Translations under genes and position numbers: made by a program | NCBI GenBank assembly: GCA_002410925.1 | Contig: DHPR01000010.1 | Span: 31,476-95,475 of the forward strand | Length of the DNA stretch: 64,000 nt | DNA from: UBA5359 sp002410925 [NCBI: bacterium UBP13_UBA5359] | Lineage (GTDB): Bacteria > UBP13 > UBA5359 | Reading direction: 5' to 3' | Part shown: piece after piece, positions 54,635 through 64,000 of the stretch | Position numbering within the stretch: the first letter of the stretch is position 1 | Layout: each line of letters opens with the position of its first letter | The notes under the pieces: generated by a model | Told to the model about the DNA's origin: nothing | Seen by the model: the letters and a program-made list of their open reading frames with translations, nothing else | The model's database searches: none

Positions 54635-55795
54635 ATGCATTTAACTGTTGGACGCGGCCGGACGGCACGCAGGGCGTACGGCTTTGATGAGATAGCTATT
54701 GCTCCTTCTACTCTTACTATCGATCCTGAAGACACCGATATTTCCACCTCCATAGGTGATGTAAAGCTCGATGTTCCTATATTGGCTGCAGCCATGGATG
54801 GCGTGGTGGATGTTCGCCTGGCGGCAGAGATGGGGCACCTGGGCGGATTGGCAGTGCTCAATCTTGAGGGAGTTCAGGCCAGATATGAAGATCCTGTTGC
54901 CGTAATCGACAGGATAACATCTGTTTCACCGGAAGAAGTTGTGCCTCTGATACAGGAGATATACCGTGAGCCTATCAAGGAAGAGCTTATCAGGCGCCGC
55001 ATAAGAGAGATGAAAGAGAGCGATATTACGGTAGCTGTTTCTTCGTCGCCGTTGAATGCCGAGCGTTTCGGCACCATAGCTGCAGAAGAGGGCGTGGATC
55101 TTTTTGTGGTGCAGGTAACCGTTACCAGCGTTAAGTTCGAATCCTCCAGGGCCAGCGCCCTATCTTTGGAAAAGCTATGTGCTATGTTGCCTATGCCTGT
55201 TGTGGCCGGCAACTGTGTTACTTATGAAGCAGCTCTGGAACTGATGCAGACAGGCGTCAAGGGTATTCTGGTAGGCGTCGGCCCCGGCGCTGCCTGTACC
55301 ACGAGGCGCGTTCTGGGCATAGGAGTGCCGCAGGTAACGGCTGTAGCCGATGCTGCTGCCGCTCGCAATGAGTACCTTGCTGCCACAGGTAATTACGTAG
55401 CCGTTATAGCCGATGGCGGTATGAGAACCGGCGGTGATATCTGCAAAGCCGTTGCCAGCGGTGCCGATGCTGTTATGATAGGTTCGCCTATTGCCGGAGC
55501 TGCGGAAGCGCCCGGGCGCGGATATCACTGGGGCATGGCCACTGCCAGCCCGGGATTGCCGCGTGGAACCCGTATTCGTGTGGGTGAACTGGGAACTCTT
55601 AAAGATATCCTCTTCGGGCCGGCTAAAACAGATGATGGAACACTTAACTTTGTGGGTGCTCTTAAGACATGTATGGGAACCTGCGGTAAGCGCAGCATAC
55701 AAGAGCTGCAACAAGTGGAGATAGTTATAGCCCCTTCGCTTCCCTCGGAAGGGAAAGCGAAGCAGCATGAACAGCACGTCGGTATGGGTAAGTAA
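54635..55795 (+). CDS. guaB3: GuaB3-type IMP dehydrogenase family protein
   Basis: A 386-residue TIM-barrel protein of the IMP dehydrogenase superfamily without the CBS-domain insert. The N-terminal [17 protein letters not shown] motif and the sequence around [13 protein letters not shown] identify the GuaB3 subgroup known from actinobacteria and cyanobacteria. The catalytic cysteine loop GPGAACTTR has C221. IMP dehydrogenase converts IMP to XMP. GuaA follows immediately, which supports a role in GMP synthesis, though GuaB3 proteins have been little studied. A canonical guaB is not in the window. Confidence 0.9.
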   Translation: MHLTVGRGRTARRAYGFDEIAIAPSTLTIDPEDTDISTSIGDVKLDVPILAAAMDGVVDVRLAAEMGHLGGLAVLNLEGVQARYEDPVAVIDRITSVSPEEVVPLIQEIYREPIKEELIRRRIREMKESDITVAVSSSPLNAERFGTIAAEEGVDLFVVQVTVTSVKFESSRASALSLEKLCAMLPMPVVAGNCVTYEAALELMQTGVKGILVGVGPGAACTTRRVLGIGVPQVTAVADAAAARNEYLAATGNYVAVIADGGMRTGGDICKAVASGADAVMIGSPIAGAAEAPGRGYHWGMATASPGLPRGTRIRVGELGTLKDILFGPAKTDDGTLNFVGALKTCMGTCGKRSIQELQQVEIVIAPSLPSEGKAKQHEQHVGMGK

Positions 55796-55814
55796 GCTGA
55801 AAGGAAGAAGTGCG

Positions 55815-57356
55815 ATGTCCACGGCATCCCAGATGGTAATAGTTCTCGATTTCGGTGCGCAGTACAGCCAGTTGATAGCTAGAAGGGTGCGAGAGAGCAA
55901 GGTTTACTGCGAGATAATGCCTTACGACACGCAGATAAGCACTCTAAAGAAAAGGGCGCCCAGGGCCATTATACTTTCCGGCGGTCCCAACAGCGTCTAT
56001 GATGAAGGTGCACCGCGTGTAGATCCTCAGCTTTTTAACATGAACGTACCGATACTGGGTATCTGTTACGGTATGCAATTGCTGGCTCATGTTCTGGGTG
56101 GAAGAGTAGCGCCCGGCACAGTCAGAGAATATGGTAAAACCGAGCTGCATGTTCTGGATAACAGCGATTTCTTTATGGATCTCAATAAGGATCTTACCTG
56201 TTGGATGAGTCATGGCGATACGGTGGCCGAGATGCCCCCCGGCTTTGACATTCTGGCGACCACAGATAATACGCCTATAGCGGCTATGGCCGACAAAGGC
56301 CGCCGGTTCTACGGTATTCAGTTCCATCCCGAAGTAGCTCACACTCCATGGGGTGTTGAGGTCTTTAAAAATTTTCTGCATAAGATTTGCGGTTGCTCTC
56401 CGAGCTGGACTATGGGCTCCTTTGTCGAGACACAGATAAAGCAGATCAGGGAACGGGTGGGAAACGCAGGAGTTATCTGTGCTCTCAGCGGTGGCATAGA
56501 TTCTGCAGTCACTGCAGTGTTGGTACATGAGGCCATCAAGGACCAGCTTACCTGTATTTTTGTAGATCACGGCTTTCTGCGTAAGGATGAGGCGGAAAAG
56601 GTCTGCAGGACCTTCCGCGATAACTATAAAATAAACCTTATACATATTGAAGCTCAGGAGCGCTTTCTTAATCAACTTAAGGGTATATCCGATCCAGAGA
56701 AGAAGCGTATGGCCATAGGCAAGGAGTTTATAAAGATTTTTGAGGAAGAATCCAAGAAAATGAAGGGGATGGCCTATCTGGCACAGGGAACTCTCTATCC
56801 TGATGTTATCGAGAGTGGGACCAAGGGCTCTGCCACCATCAAGACTCATCATAATGTAGGAGCCGTCCTTCAGGAAGAGATGGATCTCAAACTTCTTGAA
56901 CCGCTCAGATACCTTTTCAAGGATGAAGTGCGCGGTGTGGCCGCTGAGCTGGGACTGCCGTCCGACATGATCTGGCGACAGCCCTTTCCCGGCCCCGGAC
57001 TGGCTATCAGAATTATCGGCGAGGTTACCAAAGAGCGCCTTGATATATTAAGGGAGGCCGACGCCATAGTTGGAGAAGAGATAAAGAAGGCGGGACTTTA
57101 TCGAAAGGTCTGGCAGGCATTCGCTGTGTTGCCGACGATCAGGAGCGTAGGCGTGATGAAAGACCAACGGACCTACGCTTATCCGATAGTGTTGCGAGCA
57201 GTGACCAGTGAAGATGCTATGACGGCCGACTGGGCTAAGCTGCCTTACGAAGTGCTGGAGAGGATCTCCAGCCGAATTATGAATGAGGTACCGGATATCA
57301 ATCGTCTGGTATATGATATAAGCTCTAAACCGCCATCAACCATTGAATGGGAGTGA
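55815..57356 (+). CDS. guaA: GMP synthase (glutamine-hydrolysing)
   Basis: A 513-residue two-part enzyme that aminates XMP to GMP. The N-terminal class I amidotransferase has C84 (GICYGMQL) and the HPEVAHT histidine; the central ATP pyrophosphatase has the SGGIDS loop (225-230); the C-terminal dimerisation domain ends with IEWE as in other GuaA. ATG 55815 follows AAAGGAAG; the frame from 55767 lies in the end of guaB3 and is rejected. Confidence 0.98.
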   Translation: MSTASQMVIVLDFGAQYSQLIARRVRESKVYCEIMPYDTQISTLKKRAPRAIILSGGPNSVYDEGAPRVDPQLFNMNVPILGICYGMQLLAHVLGGRVAPGTVREYGKTELHVLDNSDFFMDLNKDLTCWMSHGDTVAEMPPGFDILATTDNTPIAAMADKGRRFYGIQFHPEVAHTPWGVEVFKNFLHKICGCSPSWTMGSFVETQIKQIRERVGNAGVICALSGGIDSAVTAVLVHEAIKDQLTCIFVDHGFLRKDEAEKVCRTFRDNYKINLIHIEAQERFLNQLKGISDPEKKRMAIGKEFIKIFEEESKKMKGMAYLAQGTLYPDVIESGTKGSATIKTHHNVGAVLQEEMDLKLLEPLRYLFKDEVRGVAAELGLPSDMIWRQPFPGPGLAIRIIGEVTKERLDILREADAIVGEEIKKAGLYRKVWQAFAVLPTIRSVGVMKDQRTYAYPIVLRAVTSEDAMTADWAKLPYEVLERISSRIMNEVPDINRLVYDISSKPPSTIEWE

Positions 57357-57362
57357 GCATCT

Positions 57363-57932
57363 GTGAACGATAGAATGTCCGACATGATGAGCGATATTGA
57401 GGAAATACTGATCTCCGAGGAAGATCTGCAGGAGCGGATAAAAACCCTGGGCATGCAGATTGCTGCTGATTACGAGGGTAAGGATCTCGTTTTGGTAGGC
57501 GTATTGAAGGGCGCAGTGCTCTTCATGGCCGATATAATGAGGTATATCAATATCCCCCTTTCTTTCGACTTCATGGCCATGTCCAGCTATGGCAATGATA
57601 CAAAGCCCTCCGGCGTTATGCGTATATTGAAGGATTTGGATGAGGATGTAGAGAGCCGGCATGTTCTGATAATAGAAGATATCATTGATACCGGCTTTAG
57701 TCTCAGCTATCTGACGGCGAATCTGCGTTCCAGAAACATTGCCAGTCTGAAGATATGTACGCTGCTGGATAAGCCTGAGAGACGCAAAGTCAATGTCAAG
57801 GTGGATTACAACGGTTTCAGCATACCGAATCGTTTTGTTGTGGGTTATGGGCTGGATTTTGCCCAGCGTTATCGTAATCTGCCCTTTATCGGAGTACTCA
57901 AACCCGAAGTTTACGGAGGTACCGAAGCTTAA
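57363..57932 (+). CDS. hpt: Hypoxanthine phosphoribosyltransferase
   Basis: A 189-residue purine-salvage enzyme that makes IMP or GMP from free bases and PRPP. It has the PRPP-binding motif VLIIEDIIDTGFSLSYL and the N-terminal VGVLKGAVLFMADIMR loop. GTG 57363 follows GGGAGTGAG; ATG 57375 is an alternative. It is six bases after guaA, completing a small purine nucleotide set with guaB3. Confidence 0.95.
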   Translation: MNDRMSDMMSDIEEILISEEDLQERIKTLGMQIAADYEGKDLVLVGVLKGAVLFMADIMRYINIPLSFDFMAMSSYGNDTKPSGVMRILKDLDEDVESRHVLIIEDIIDTGFSLSYLTANLRSRNIASLKICTLLDKPERRKVNVKVDYNGFSIPNRFVVGYGLDFAQRYRNLPFIGVLKPEVYGGTEA

Positions 57933-58186
57933 TTTTTAGACATTTTCTTCTCATTGCTAATATTTTTAGCCTTGCTCCTGTTTTAGCCTGCTTGCGTAAG
58001 AGAGGTTAATCTCTACGGCTGGTAATGATGCAACATGCTTTGCCGATAAATAGTCTTAATCAAGGAACAGGAGCTCAGGATATGTCGATCGGCATGCCGA
58101 TTCTCTGCTTCGACTAATATGATCAATTGCTTTCTTGATTTTTTATATATCGAATTATAGAGCCATCATTGAAAGGGGAATGAACC
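57933..58186 (+). other. Long leader of rho
   Basis: No gene is seen in these 254 bases. The stretch includes a 14-base palindrome ATCGGCATGCCGAT at about 58087-58101 and pyrimidine-rich segments. Autoregulation of rho through its leader is known in other bacteria, so this region may carry such control here; no specific element was identified. Confidence 0.4.
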
Positions 58187-59821
58187 TTGGATCGTTCCGA
58201 ACTTATGTCCAAGAAACTGACTGAACTGCATGCTATTGCCGAGGCGCTGCGTATCAAAAACTATCGGCGCCATCGTAAGGGAGAGTTAGTAAACATTATT
58301 ATGGCCGGAGGAGAGGAAGACTCCCCGGTAAAAAAAGCAGACGAGCAGGTGGAGAGAGATGCTTCGCAGCGCCCCAGGCGCGAACGGCCCTCGCCTTCAA
58401 CGCCTACTTCCGCCCAGGGGCAACCTGCTCGGCAAACCGCGAGTGAGGTTGCTTCCACACCGGAAGCAGCTGTGGCCAAGCAAAAAGGTGCGGGCAAGTT
58501 TCCAGCTGCTACACAAAAAGGCATGCGTAAGGCATCGGCCATGCCGGAAGGAACGATTTCCACTGCTGTGCCGGAATATAATACCGCTCCGATAGCTGCT
58601 ACTCCGGCACCAACCTCAGTACCAACCGTTCCGCCGGTTCCTGTTTATGAACCCGTCTATCATCATGAACCGGTAAGGGTTCTTTATGGCGAGGGCGTAT
58701 TGGAAATATTGCCCGATGGATACGGTTTTCTGCGTCGTGAGCGCTATCTTCCCGGTCCGGATGATATATATATATCCGCTACGCAGATCAAACGCTTTAA
58801 CCTTAGAACCGGTGATACCGTCAACGGCCAGGTGCGTCCTCCTAAAAATACCGAACGATATCACGGTTTATTAAAGATAGAATCCATCAACGGCCATGAA
58901 CCGGATGCTATGGGGCGCCGCCCACATTTCGATTATCTGACTCCGATATATCCTGACGAGCGCTTGAGATTGGAGATGGAGCCATCCGAAGTTTCCAATC
59001 GGTTGATAGATATTGTAGCCCCTATAGGGAAAGGACAGCGCGGCCTTATAGTTTCTCCTCCCAAGGCAGGTAAAACCACCTTGCTGAAGAAGATTGCAAA
59101 CGGTATTGTTCATAATCATCCCGAAGTAGTCTTATTGGTATTACTAGTGGATGAACGTCCTGAAGAGGTCACGGATATCAAGCGTTCCGTTCGCGGCGAG
59201 GTGATCAGTTCTACCTTTGATATGCCGCCGGAAAACCATGCCCAGGTATCGGAATTATTATTGGAAAAAGCCAAACGCCTGGTAGAAGAAGGACGGGATG
59301 TGGTGGTTCTTATGGATAGTATCACCAGAATGTCCAGAGCCTATAATGTAACCATACCACCCAGCGGCAGAACACTCTCAGGAGGTCTTGATCCCAGTGC
59401 GCTCCATAAACCGAAGCGCTTCTTTGGCGCCGCTCGTAATATTGAAGAAGGCGGTAGCCTGACCGTTATTGCCACCGCTCTGGTGGATACCGGCAGCCGC
59501 ATGGATGATGTTATCTTTGAAGAGTTCAAGGGCACCGGCAACATGGAACTGGTCTTAGACAGGTCCCTGGCTGAGCGCCGTATCTTCCCGGCTATAGATG
59601 TCAAACGTTCCGGAACCCGGCATGAAGAATTGCTCTTTGATCCCGACGAGCAGCGGGTTATTTGGGCACTGCGACGGTTGCTCGGCTCCTGGGGCTCAGC
59701 CGAATCCACAGAATTGCTAACCGACAGGCTGAGAAAGACCGCCAGCAACCACGAGTTTTTACGCGTGATTGAGGAGTTCATCAAGGCAGTGGAAAAGGGT
59801 AAAAACGGATATAGCGAGTAA
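58187..59821 (+). CDS. rho: Transcription termination factor Rho
   Basis: A 544-residue hexameric RNA helicase. It has an N-terminal Rho_N helical domain (1-45), a long Ala/Pro/Thr-rich insert (about 46-160), an OB-fold RNA-binding domain ([19 protein letters not shown]), and the ATPase with P-loop [13 protein letters not shown] (K296), [12 protein letters not shown] and the Q/R-loop region. The insert of more than 100 residues resembles those of high-GC actinobacterial Rho. The start is TTG 58187 behind GAAAGGGGAATG. Confidence 0.96.
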   Translation: MDRSELMSKKLTELHAIAEALRIKNYRRHRKGELVNIIMAGGEEDSPVKKADEQVERDASQRPRRERPSPSTPTSAQGQPARQTASEVASTPEAAVAKQKGAGKFPAATQKGMRKASAMPEGTISTAVPEYNTAPIAATPAPTSVPTVPPVPVYEPVYHHEPVRVLYGEGVLEILPDGYGFLRRERYLPGPDDIYISATQIKRFNLRTGDTVNGQVRPPKNTERYHGLLKIESINGHEPDAMGRRPHFDYLTPIYPDERLRLEMEPSEVSNRLIDIVAPIGKGQRGLIVSPPKAGKTTLLKKIANGIVHNHPEVVLLVLLVDERPEEVTDIKRSVRGEVISSTFDMPPENHAQVSELLLEKAKRLVEEGRDVVVLMDSITRMSRAYNVTIPPSGRTLSGGLDPSALHKPKRFFGAARNIEEGGSLTVIATALVDTGSRMDDVIFEEFKGTGNMELVLDRSLAERRIFPAIDVKRSGTRHEELLFDPDEQRVIWALRRLLGSWGSAESTELLTDRLRKTASNHEFLRVIEEFIKAVEKGKNGYSE

Positions 59822-59830
59822 AAAGAGGGT

Positions 59831-59852
59831 CTGGCCTCTTACAAGAGACCAG
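59831..59852 (+). terminator. Weak hairpin after rho
   Basis: CTGGCCTCTT and AAGAGACCAG form an imperfect stem (one mismatch) with a very small loop just after the rho stop, followed by a GGGCTT stretch. There is no clear T run. Confidence 0.3.
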
Positions 59853-59886
59853 GGCTTGAAGATAACATTTTCAGGGAAGGGTAATC

Positions 59887-60969
59887 ATGAAGGTTGGCAT
59901 AATCGGTTTGCCCCTATCGGGTAAATCGACTGTTTTTAATAGCCTGACAGGCGGAAATGCCGCTGTCAGGTCCTGGCAGAGCAAGAGCGAGGAGGCCAAC
60001 ATCGGTACCATAAAGGTGCCTGATGAACGCTTGCAACGCCTGAGTGAGATCTATACACCCAGGAAGACCACCCCGGCGGAGGTGGTATTTGTGGATATGC
60101 CCGGATTGGAAAGCGATCCTGCTTCAGCTCGCGGCCTGGATAGTGTCTTTGTGCAGCAAGTTCAGGATGTCAATGCATTTGCTCTGATTCTGCGTGCCTT
60201 TGCCGATGCCAATCTGCCCCATCCCCTTGGGCGCATCGATCCATTGGAAGATTTCAAATCCGTCATTATGGACCTTATTCTCTCCGATATGTCGGTGATT
60301 GAGCGCCGTCGCGAGCGGTTGACCCGTGATATACAGCGCGGCAAAGAAGAGGCTCGCCGAGAGATGGCCGTCATCGAGCGGTGTGCCGCTTTGCTGGAGG
60401 ATGAGCAATTGCTTTATCAGCAGGAGTTTAGCGATGAAGAGAGTCGCTGGCTGCGCGGCTATCAATTTATGACTATGAAACCGTTATTGGCGGTTATAAA
60501 TGTGGATGAAAATCCGGATGATAGCTTGCTGGCGTCCCTGAAGGATTATCTCGCCGGGCGCAAGCTGCAATTTATCCAGCTTTCCGCCAGGATAGAGATG
60601 GAGATAGCTCAATTACCGGCTGAAGAGCAGGCTGAATTTTTGGAAGAGCTCGGTATCACCGTCTCTGCCAGGGATCGTTTTATCCGGGCTGCTTATGGTC
60701 TTTTGAACCTGTCATCCTTCTTTACCGTCGGCCCCGATGAAGTCAGAGCCTGGACCGTTGAAAAGAACGAGCCGGCGGTTGAGGCCGCCGGAGCCATTCA
60801 CTCGGATATTTCCCGTGGCTTTATTCGGGCGGAGGTCATTGCCTATGATGATTTCATGCGCGTGGGCGGCGACATGAATGCCGCCAAAGCCCAGGGGCTG
60901 CTTCGCCTGGAAGGCAAGACCTATCCTGTTCAGGACGGGGATATCATCAATTTCAGGTTCAACGTCTGA
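59887..60969 (+). CDS. ychF: YchF/Obg-family NTPase
   Basis: A 360-residue P-loop protein of the TRAFAC class. It has G1 GLPLSGKSTVFN, G3 VDMPGLE, a helical insert (about 130-200), and a C-terminal TGS/DUF933 domain (FFTVGPDEVRAWTVEK, GFIRAEVI, AKAQGLLRLEGKTYPVQDGDIINFRF in pieces). YchF proteins prefer ATP and bind ribosomes. Its sequence is somewhat diverged in the central part from the highly conserved housekeeping YchF, so a paralogue is possible. Confidence 0.87.
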   Translation: MKVGIIGLPLSGKSTVFNSLTGGNAAVRSWQSKSEEANIGTIKVPDERLQRLSEIYTPRKTTPAEVVFVDMPGLESDPASARGLDSVFVQQVQDVNAFALILRAFADANLPHPLGRIDPLEDFKSVIMDLILSDMSVIERRRERLTRDIQRGKEEARREMAVIERCAALLEDEQLLYQQEFSDEESRWLRGYQFMTMKPLLAVINVDENPDDSLLASLKDYLAGRKLQFIQLSARIEMEIAQLPAEEQAEFLEELGITVSARDRFIRAAYGLLNLSSFFTVGPDEVRAWTVEKNEPAVEAAGAIHSDISRGFIRAEVIAYDDFMRVGGDMNAAKAQGLLRLEGKTYPVQDGDIINFRFNV

Positions 60970-60992
60970 TCTGTAAATGGTGGTGATACGGC

Positions 60993-61970
60993 ATGGGCAT
61001 TCCGGAACTCCCGCGCGGGAGGAGCGCCCTCTTCACCGGCAGGCTGGGCTTTGCCGTCAAGGTGCTGGGAAAGGGCGGTCTGCCTTCACACGATACCCGG
61101 CGCTGGCAGAGCGGGCCACATCTGCGCGTCAGCCTGGCTTATCTGGACAGAGTTCTCGATTATCTGGACGAAAATGATATTCGCATGTACCGCATGAGCT
61201 CCGATATCGCTCCTTATCTGACCCACCCGGAACTGCTGCAATTCCATCATCAACTGGAGGAATGCGCCGCCGGTCTGGCCGCCTTAGGGGCCAAAGCCCG
61301 CCGCCTGGATATCCGGTTGAGTCTACACCCATCCCAGTTTGTGGTGCTCAATTCTACGGATGAGGAGATTGCCGCCAAGGCAGCCCGTGATCTGGAAGCC
61401 CAGTCCTCCATCCTGGATGCCATGGGTCTGGACGATGAGGCTGTGGTGGTCACTCACGTCGGCGGGCTCTACGGTGATCGCGAGGCGGCCATTAAGCGCT
61501 TCATCGCCCGTTACTCCGGGCTGGATAAGGCGGCCAAACGCCGGGTGGTGCTGGAAAACGACGAGCCTCTCTTCAGCGTAGCCGATATCCTGCGCGTTCA
61601 TCAGGCCACCGGCGTCAGACTGATATTCGATTATCTGCATCACATGCTCAACAATCCTGAAGGCCTCGCTCTGCGTCCCTCCCTGGAAGCCTGTCTCCAT
61701 ACCTGGCAGGACAGGGGCAGGCCGAAAATCCATTTCAGTTCACCCCGCACCGAGATGAGAGAGGTCGCTCGCAAAGAGAGCGGACGTAAACTCACGGAAC
61801 TGCTGCCGCCCGATTACACCGGCCATTCCGACTACATCAACCCCTTTGAGTTCACCCTCTTTATCGGAGAAACCACAGGCCTCGAATTCGATATAATGCT
61901 GGAAGCCAAGGCCAAGGATCTGGCCTTGCTGAGATTGCGGGAAATTCTGTCCGCTCCGCCGGTTATCTGA
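60993..61970 (+). CDS. uvsE: UV damage endonuclease (UvdE/UVDE)
   Basis: A 325-residue TIM-barrel nuclease that nicks 5' of UV photoproducts and other lesions as an alternative to UvrABC. Family features are LDYLDENDIRMYRMSSDIAPY (as LDENDIRMYRMS), metal histidines in RLSLHPSQFVVLN and VVTHVGGLYGD, and HSDYINPFEF near the end. ATG 60993 is preceded by GGTGG. The gene appears richer in G+C than its neighbours, which could reflect transfer. Confidence 0.9.
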   Translation: MGIPELPRGRSALFTGRLGFAVKVLGKGGLPSHDTRRWQSGPHLRVSLAYLDRVLDYLDENDIRMYRMSSDIAPYLTHPELLQFHHQLEECAAGLAALGAKARRLDIRLSLHPSQFVVLNSTDEEIAAKAARDLEAQSSILDAMGLDDEAVVVTHVGGLYGDREAAIKRFIARYSGLDKAAKRRVVLENDEPLFSVADILRVHQATGVRLIFDYLHHMLNNPEGLALRPSLEACLHTWQDRGRPKIHFSSPRTEMREVARKESGRKLTELLPPDYTGHSDYINPFEFTLFIGETTGLEFDIMLEAKAKDLALLRLREILSAPPVI

Positions 61971-62026
61971 TGCCCTTTCCGTAGCACTATGAGTGTTACT
62001 TTTCGGCAACGGCAATATTCTTGCTG

Positions 62027-62054
62027 TTGCAGGAAATGGAAGGGCTGTTATAAT
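62027..62054 (+). promoter_or_regulatory. Predicted promoter of the HtrA-like protease gene
   Basis: TTGCAG (62027-62032), a 16-base spacer and a consensus TATAAT (62049-62054), about 45 bases before the ATG. Confidence 0.6.
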
Positions 62055-62098
62055 ATATGTTGAATTCAAAATGCCTTTGAAAGATGGAGGAGACATTG

Positions 62099-63244
62099 AT
62101 GCCAAAATCCAGAGTGCGTCTGTTTGTTGCCTATATCATTTTGCTCGGTATTATCTTCATCAGCGGAGGTTACTTGCTGGGAGGAAAACTTCCGCTCAAA
62201 ACCTCTGTGTTTAACCAATCCGCTCCGCCGCTATCGGCTCCCACAGCTGATGAAGTGGCTTCCGGCGAGGCCATATCCCGGGCAGCCGAAGCCGTCCGTC
62301 CGGCGGTGGTCAATATAGACACCACCGTTATGGTACAGCGGCCCAGCATCAGCAATCCCTTCAATTTCTTCTTCGGCGATAGTGGGCCGTCGCGCAGAGT
62401 TCCGCAAAAAGGCCAGGGGTCAGGTGTAATAGTCCAGACAGATAAGGGCAAGCTGGTTCTGACCAATGAGCATGTCATTCACGGAGCTCAGGATATTAAG
62501 ATTACGTTGCTTGACGGCAGAAAGTTCACCGGCCGAGTGACCGGCTCCGATCCCACGACCGATATTGCCGTTATCAAGATAGATGGGGATAAGCTTCCCA
62601 CAGCCAGGCTGGGCAATTCTTCTAAGCTAAGACCGGGCGAATGGGCTATAGCCATCGGCAATCCGCTGGGTTTCCAGCATACCGTTACGGTGGGTGTTAT
62701 CAGTGCCACCGGGCGTTCTATGGGCGCCGAAGGTAAGCTGTATGATCACTTTATTCAGACAGATGCCTCCATCAATCCCGGCAACTCCGGCGGTCCGCTG
62801 GTCAATATCCGCGGCGAAGTAATCGGCATCAATACAGCTATGATCCAAGGAGCTCAAGGAATAGGCTTTGCCATTGCTGTCGATGGGGTCAAGGATATTG
62901 TCGACCAGCTTATCGATAAGGGTAAGGTTGTGCGTCCCTGGGTAGGCATCGGTGTTCAGGATCTTAATCGGGATATGGTTGCCAATCTGGGACTGCCTGC
63001 CAATACCAAGGGTATAATCACAGCCCAGGTTTATCCCGGCAGTCCGGCTGAGAATGCAGGCCTTAAGCCGTATGATGTTATCACGGAGATGAACCGTAAG
63101 AGTGTTGATAATACGGCGGCTTTCATTAAAAAAATACGTAGTATGAAGCCTGGCGATAAGATTACGCTTATGATTATCCGTGATAAGACAAGCAGGCTTA
63201 TCGCACTCACGGTAGGCGAGATGCCGGTACAATTGGAACAATAA
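62099..63244 (+). CDS. htrA: HtrA/DegP-type (S1C) serine protease with one PDZ domain
   Basis: A 381-residue protein with an N-terminal membrane anchor (about 8-27), a trypsin-like domain with the triad H125 (LTNEHVIHG), D155 (DPTTDIAVIKI) and S230 (GNSGGPL), and a C-terminal PDZ domain (about 285-375, YPGSPAENAGLKPYDVI). It degrades or refolds damaged envelope proteins. ATG 62099 is preferred; an in-frame ATG at 62084 overlaps the ribosome site GGAGGAG. Confidence 0.95.
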   Translation: MPKSRVRLFVAYIILLGIIFISGGYLLGGKLPLKTSVFNQSAPPLSAPTADEVASGEAISRAAEAVRPAVVNIDTTVMVQRPSISNPFNFFFGDSGPSRRVPQKGQGSGVIVQTDKGKLVLTNEHVIHGAQDIKITLLDGRKFTGRVTGSDPTTDIAVIKIDGDKLPTARLGNSSKLRPGEWAIAIGNPLGFQHTVTVGVISATGRSMGAEGKLYDHFIQTDASINPGNSGGPLVNIRGEVIGINTAMIQGAQGIGFAIAVDGVKDIVDQLIDKGKVVRPWVGIGVQDLNRDMVANLGLPANTKGIITAQVYPGSPAENAGLKPYDVITEMNRKSVDNTAAFIKKIRSMKPGDKITLMIIRDKTSRLIALTVGEMPVQLEQ

Positions 63245-63299
63245 CGATAACGATAAGCCCGAATTTAGGCTAAAAATAAGGTAGAGGGATATAAGAAGA

Positions 63300-64000
63300 A
63301 TGTTATGTCAGCAATGCAATGCTGCGGAGGCCACCGTTCACTTTACTCAGATTAGTGGCGGAGAGGTCAATGAACTCTGGCTATGCGAAAAATGCGCTCG
63401 TGAGAAGGGTATTGTAGGAGAGAGCGGAGATATCGCTTTTAACCCCTTTGGAGGGGGCGAGTTTCCTCTGGAGGAACTATTCTCCATGTTCTTTCCTCGC
63501 GCAGGCAAGATGGTTGATCGTTACTCCGACAGAAGCCGGAAATCTCTTGAACAGGCACGAGAGGAAGCCGGACGCCTTAAAAACAATTACCTTGGGACTG
63601 AGCATATGTTACTGGGTATAGTCCGCGATTCAGATAATCTGGCGGCCAAGGCTCTGGTATCTATGGGTGTAGATATAAAGCGCCTAAGAAAAGAGATAGA
63701 GACGATCGTTAAAGGCTCCGTACGCTCTATAGCTCAGGGCGGATTAACACCCGATGCTAAACATGCGTTGGATATGGCTGTGGATGAGGCCAGGCGTATG
63801 GGGCATGGTTATATAGGCCCCGAGCACTTGCTGCTCGGCCTGCTGCGAGAGGGTCAGGGCACTGCGGCCAAGCTTCTGGCTCAGCAAGGGGTGGATCTAA
63901 AAAAAGCTCGCCAGCATCTGGCTGGATTGATGGCTCCGGCTGAAACAGCGCAAAAACAGCGGCAAACCACTACGCCGGCGCTTGAGACATACGGCAGAGA
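63300..64000 (+). CDS. clpC: ClpC-type AAA+ unfoldase with N-terminal McsA-like zinc finger, truncated by window edge
   Basis: 233 codons are visible and the frame is open to the end. Residues 1-40 carry two C-x2-C pairs (C3/C6 and C29/C32) in the pattern MLCQQCNAAEATVHFTQ...LCEKCAREKG, which closely follows the N-terminus of McsA, the adaptor that in Firmicutes is a separate gene of the ctsR-mcsA-mcsB-clpC operon. Residues about 73-215 are the usual duplicated Clp N-domain (DRYSDRSRKSLEQAREEA, EHMLLGIVRD, GPEHLLLGLLREG). The AAA modules lie beyond the window. ATG follows AGAGGGATATAAG. Confidence 0.9.
   Translation, partial: MLCQQCNAAEATVHFTQISGGEVNELWLCEKCAREKGIVGESGDIAFNPFGGGEFPLEELFSMFFPRAGKMVDRYSDRSRKSLEQAREEAGRLKNNYLGTEHMLLGIVRDSDNLAAKALVSMGVDIKRLRKEIETIVKGSVRSIAQGGLTPDAKHALDMAVDEARRMGHGYIGPEHLLLGLLREGQGTAAKLLAQQGVDLKKARQHLAGLMAPAETAQKQRQTTTPALETYGR

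Noticed and set aside
55944-56852. 302-residue minus-strand frame inside guaA
   Set aside because: It lies wholly antisense to a strongly conserved gene and its translation shows no domain features.

Overview
The window is a gene-dense bacterial chromosome segment of roughly 50% G+C by eye, coding almost entirely on the + strand. TTG and GTG starts are frequent and ribosome binding sites are strong. The mix of LytR-CpsA-Psr, SpoIIE/STAS/ANTAR signalling, ClpC, RicT, YqeK and GuaB3 proteins points to a Terrabacteria-type lineage. A DUF1559-like prepilin beside a run of LamG and GH123-like proteins resembles Armatimonadota or Planctomycetota-type genomes. Armatimonadota is my best guess, but there is no rRNA gene to settle it and the assignment is inference.

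Layout. (1) 1-6.0 kb: end of a cyclase-family gene, an M20 peptidase, then rpiB-glyA-comEB-tagO-wecB (sugar phosphate, one-carbon, pyrimidine and wall-precursor metabolism). In many Firmicutes a similar neighbourhood precedes the F-type ATP synthase operon. (2) 6.1-16.4 kb: a universal stress protein, two TrkA-type K+ regulatory proteins and a complete V/A-type ATPase operon (H-I-K-E-C-F-A-B-D) whose proteolipid carries the Na+-site residues. (3) 16.7-28.7 kb: a glycan-degradation island with a GntR/LacI-type regulator, a prepilin-like protein, secreted LamG and glycosidase-like proteins, cytosolic GH123-like and GH130 enzymes, and no transporter. A decayed TnpB-like remnant follows. (4) 29.3-38.1 kb: yqeK, an LCP protein, a GAF histidine kinase with an ANTAR response regulator, a Rad52-like annealing protein, and a partner-switch set (STAS, STAS, small winged-helix-like protein, SpoIIE phosphatase). 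(5) 38.3-42.4 kb: AAA-R3H ATPase, tmk, holB, ricT. (6) 42.4-46.3 kb: DUF378 protein, tRNA-Leu(CAG), methyltransferase, DUF948 protein, clpP, ATP-grasp ligase. (7) 46.3-48.2 kb: six tandem GsiB-like KGG-repeat genes. (8) 48.2-54.2 kb: polysaccharide deacetylase, ABC1 kinase, BON-like protein, metallophosphoesterase, class A PBP. (9) 54.6-64 kb: guaB3-guaA-hpt, rho, ychF, UV endonuclease, HtrA protease, and the start of a ClpC whose N-terminus is fused to a McsA-like zinc finger.

The items most worth following up are the six-gene KGG-repeat array, the McsA-ClpC fusion, the Na+-type V-ATPase operon that includes K+ gating proteins and sits where an F-ATPase would be expected, and the glycan island with unassigned secreted proteins.
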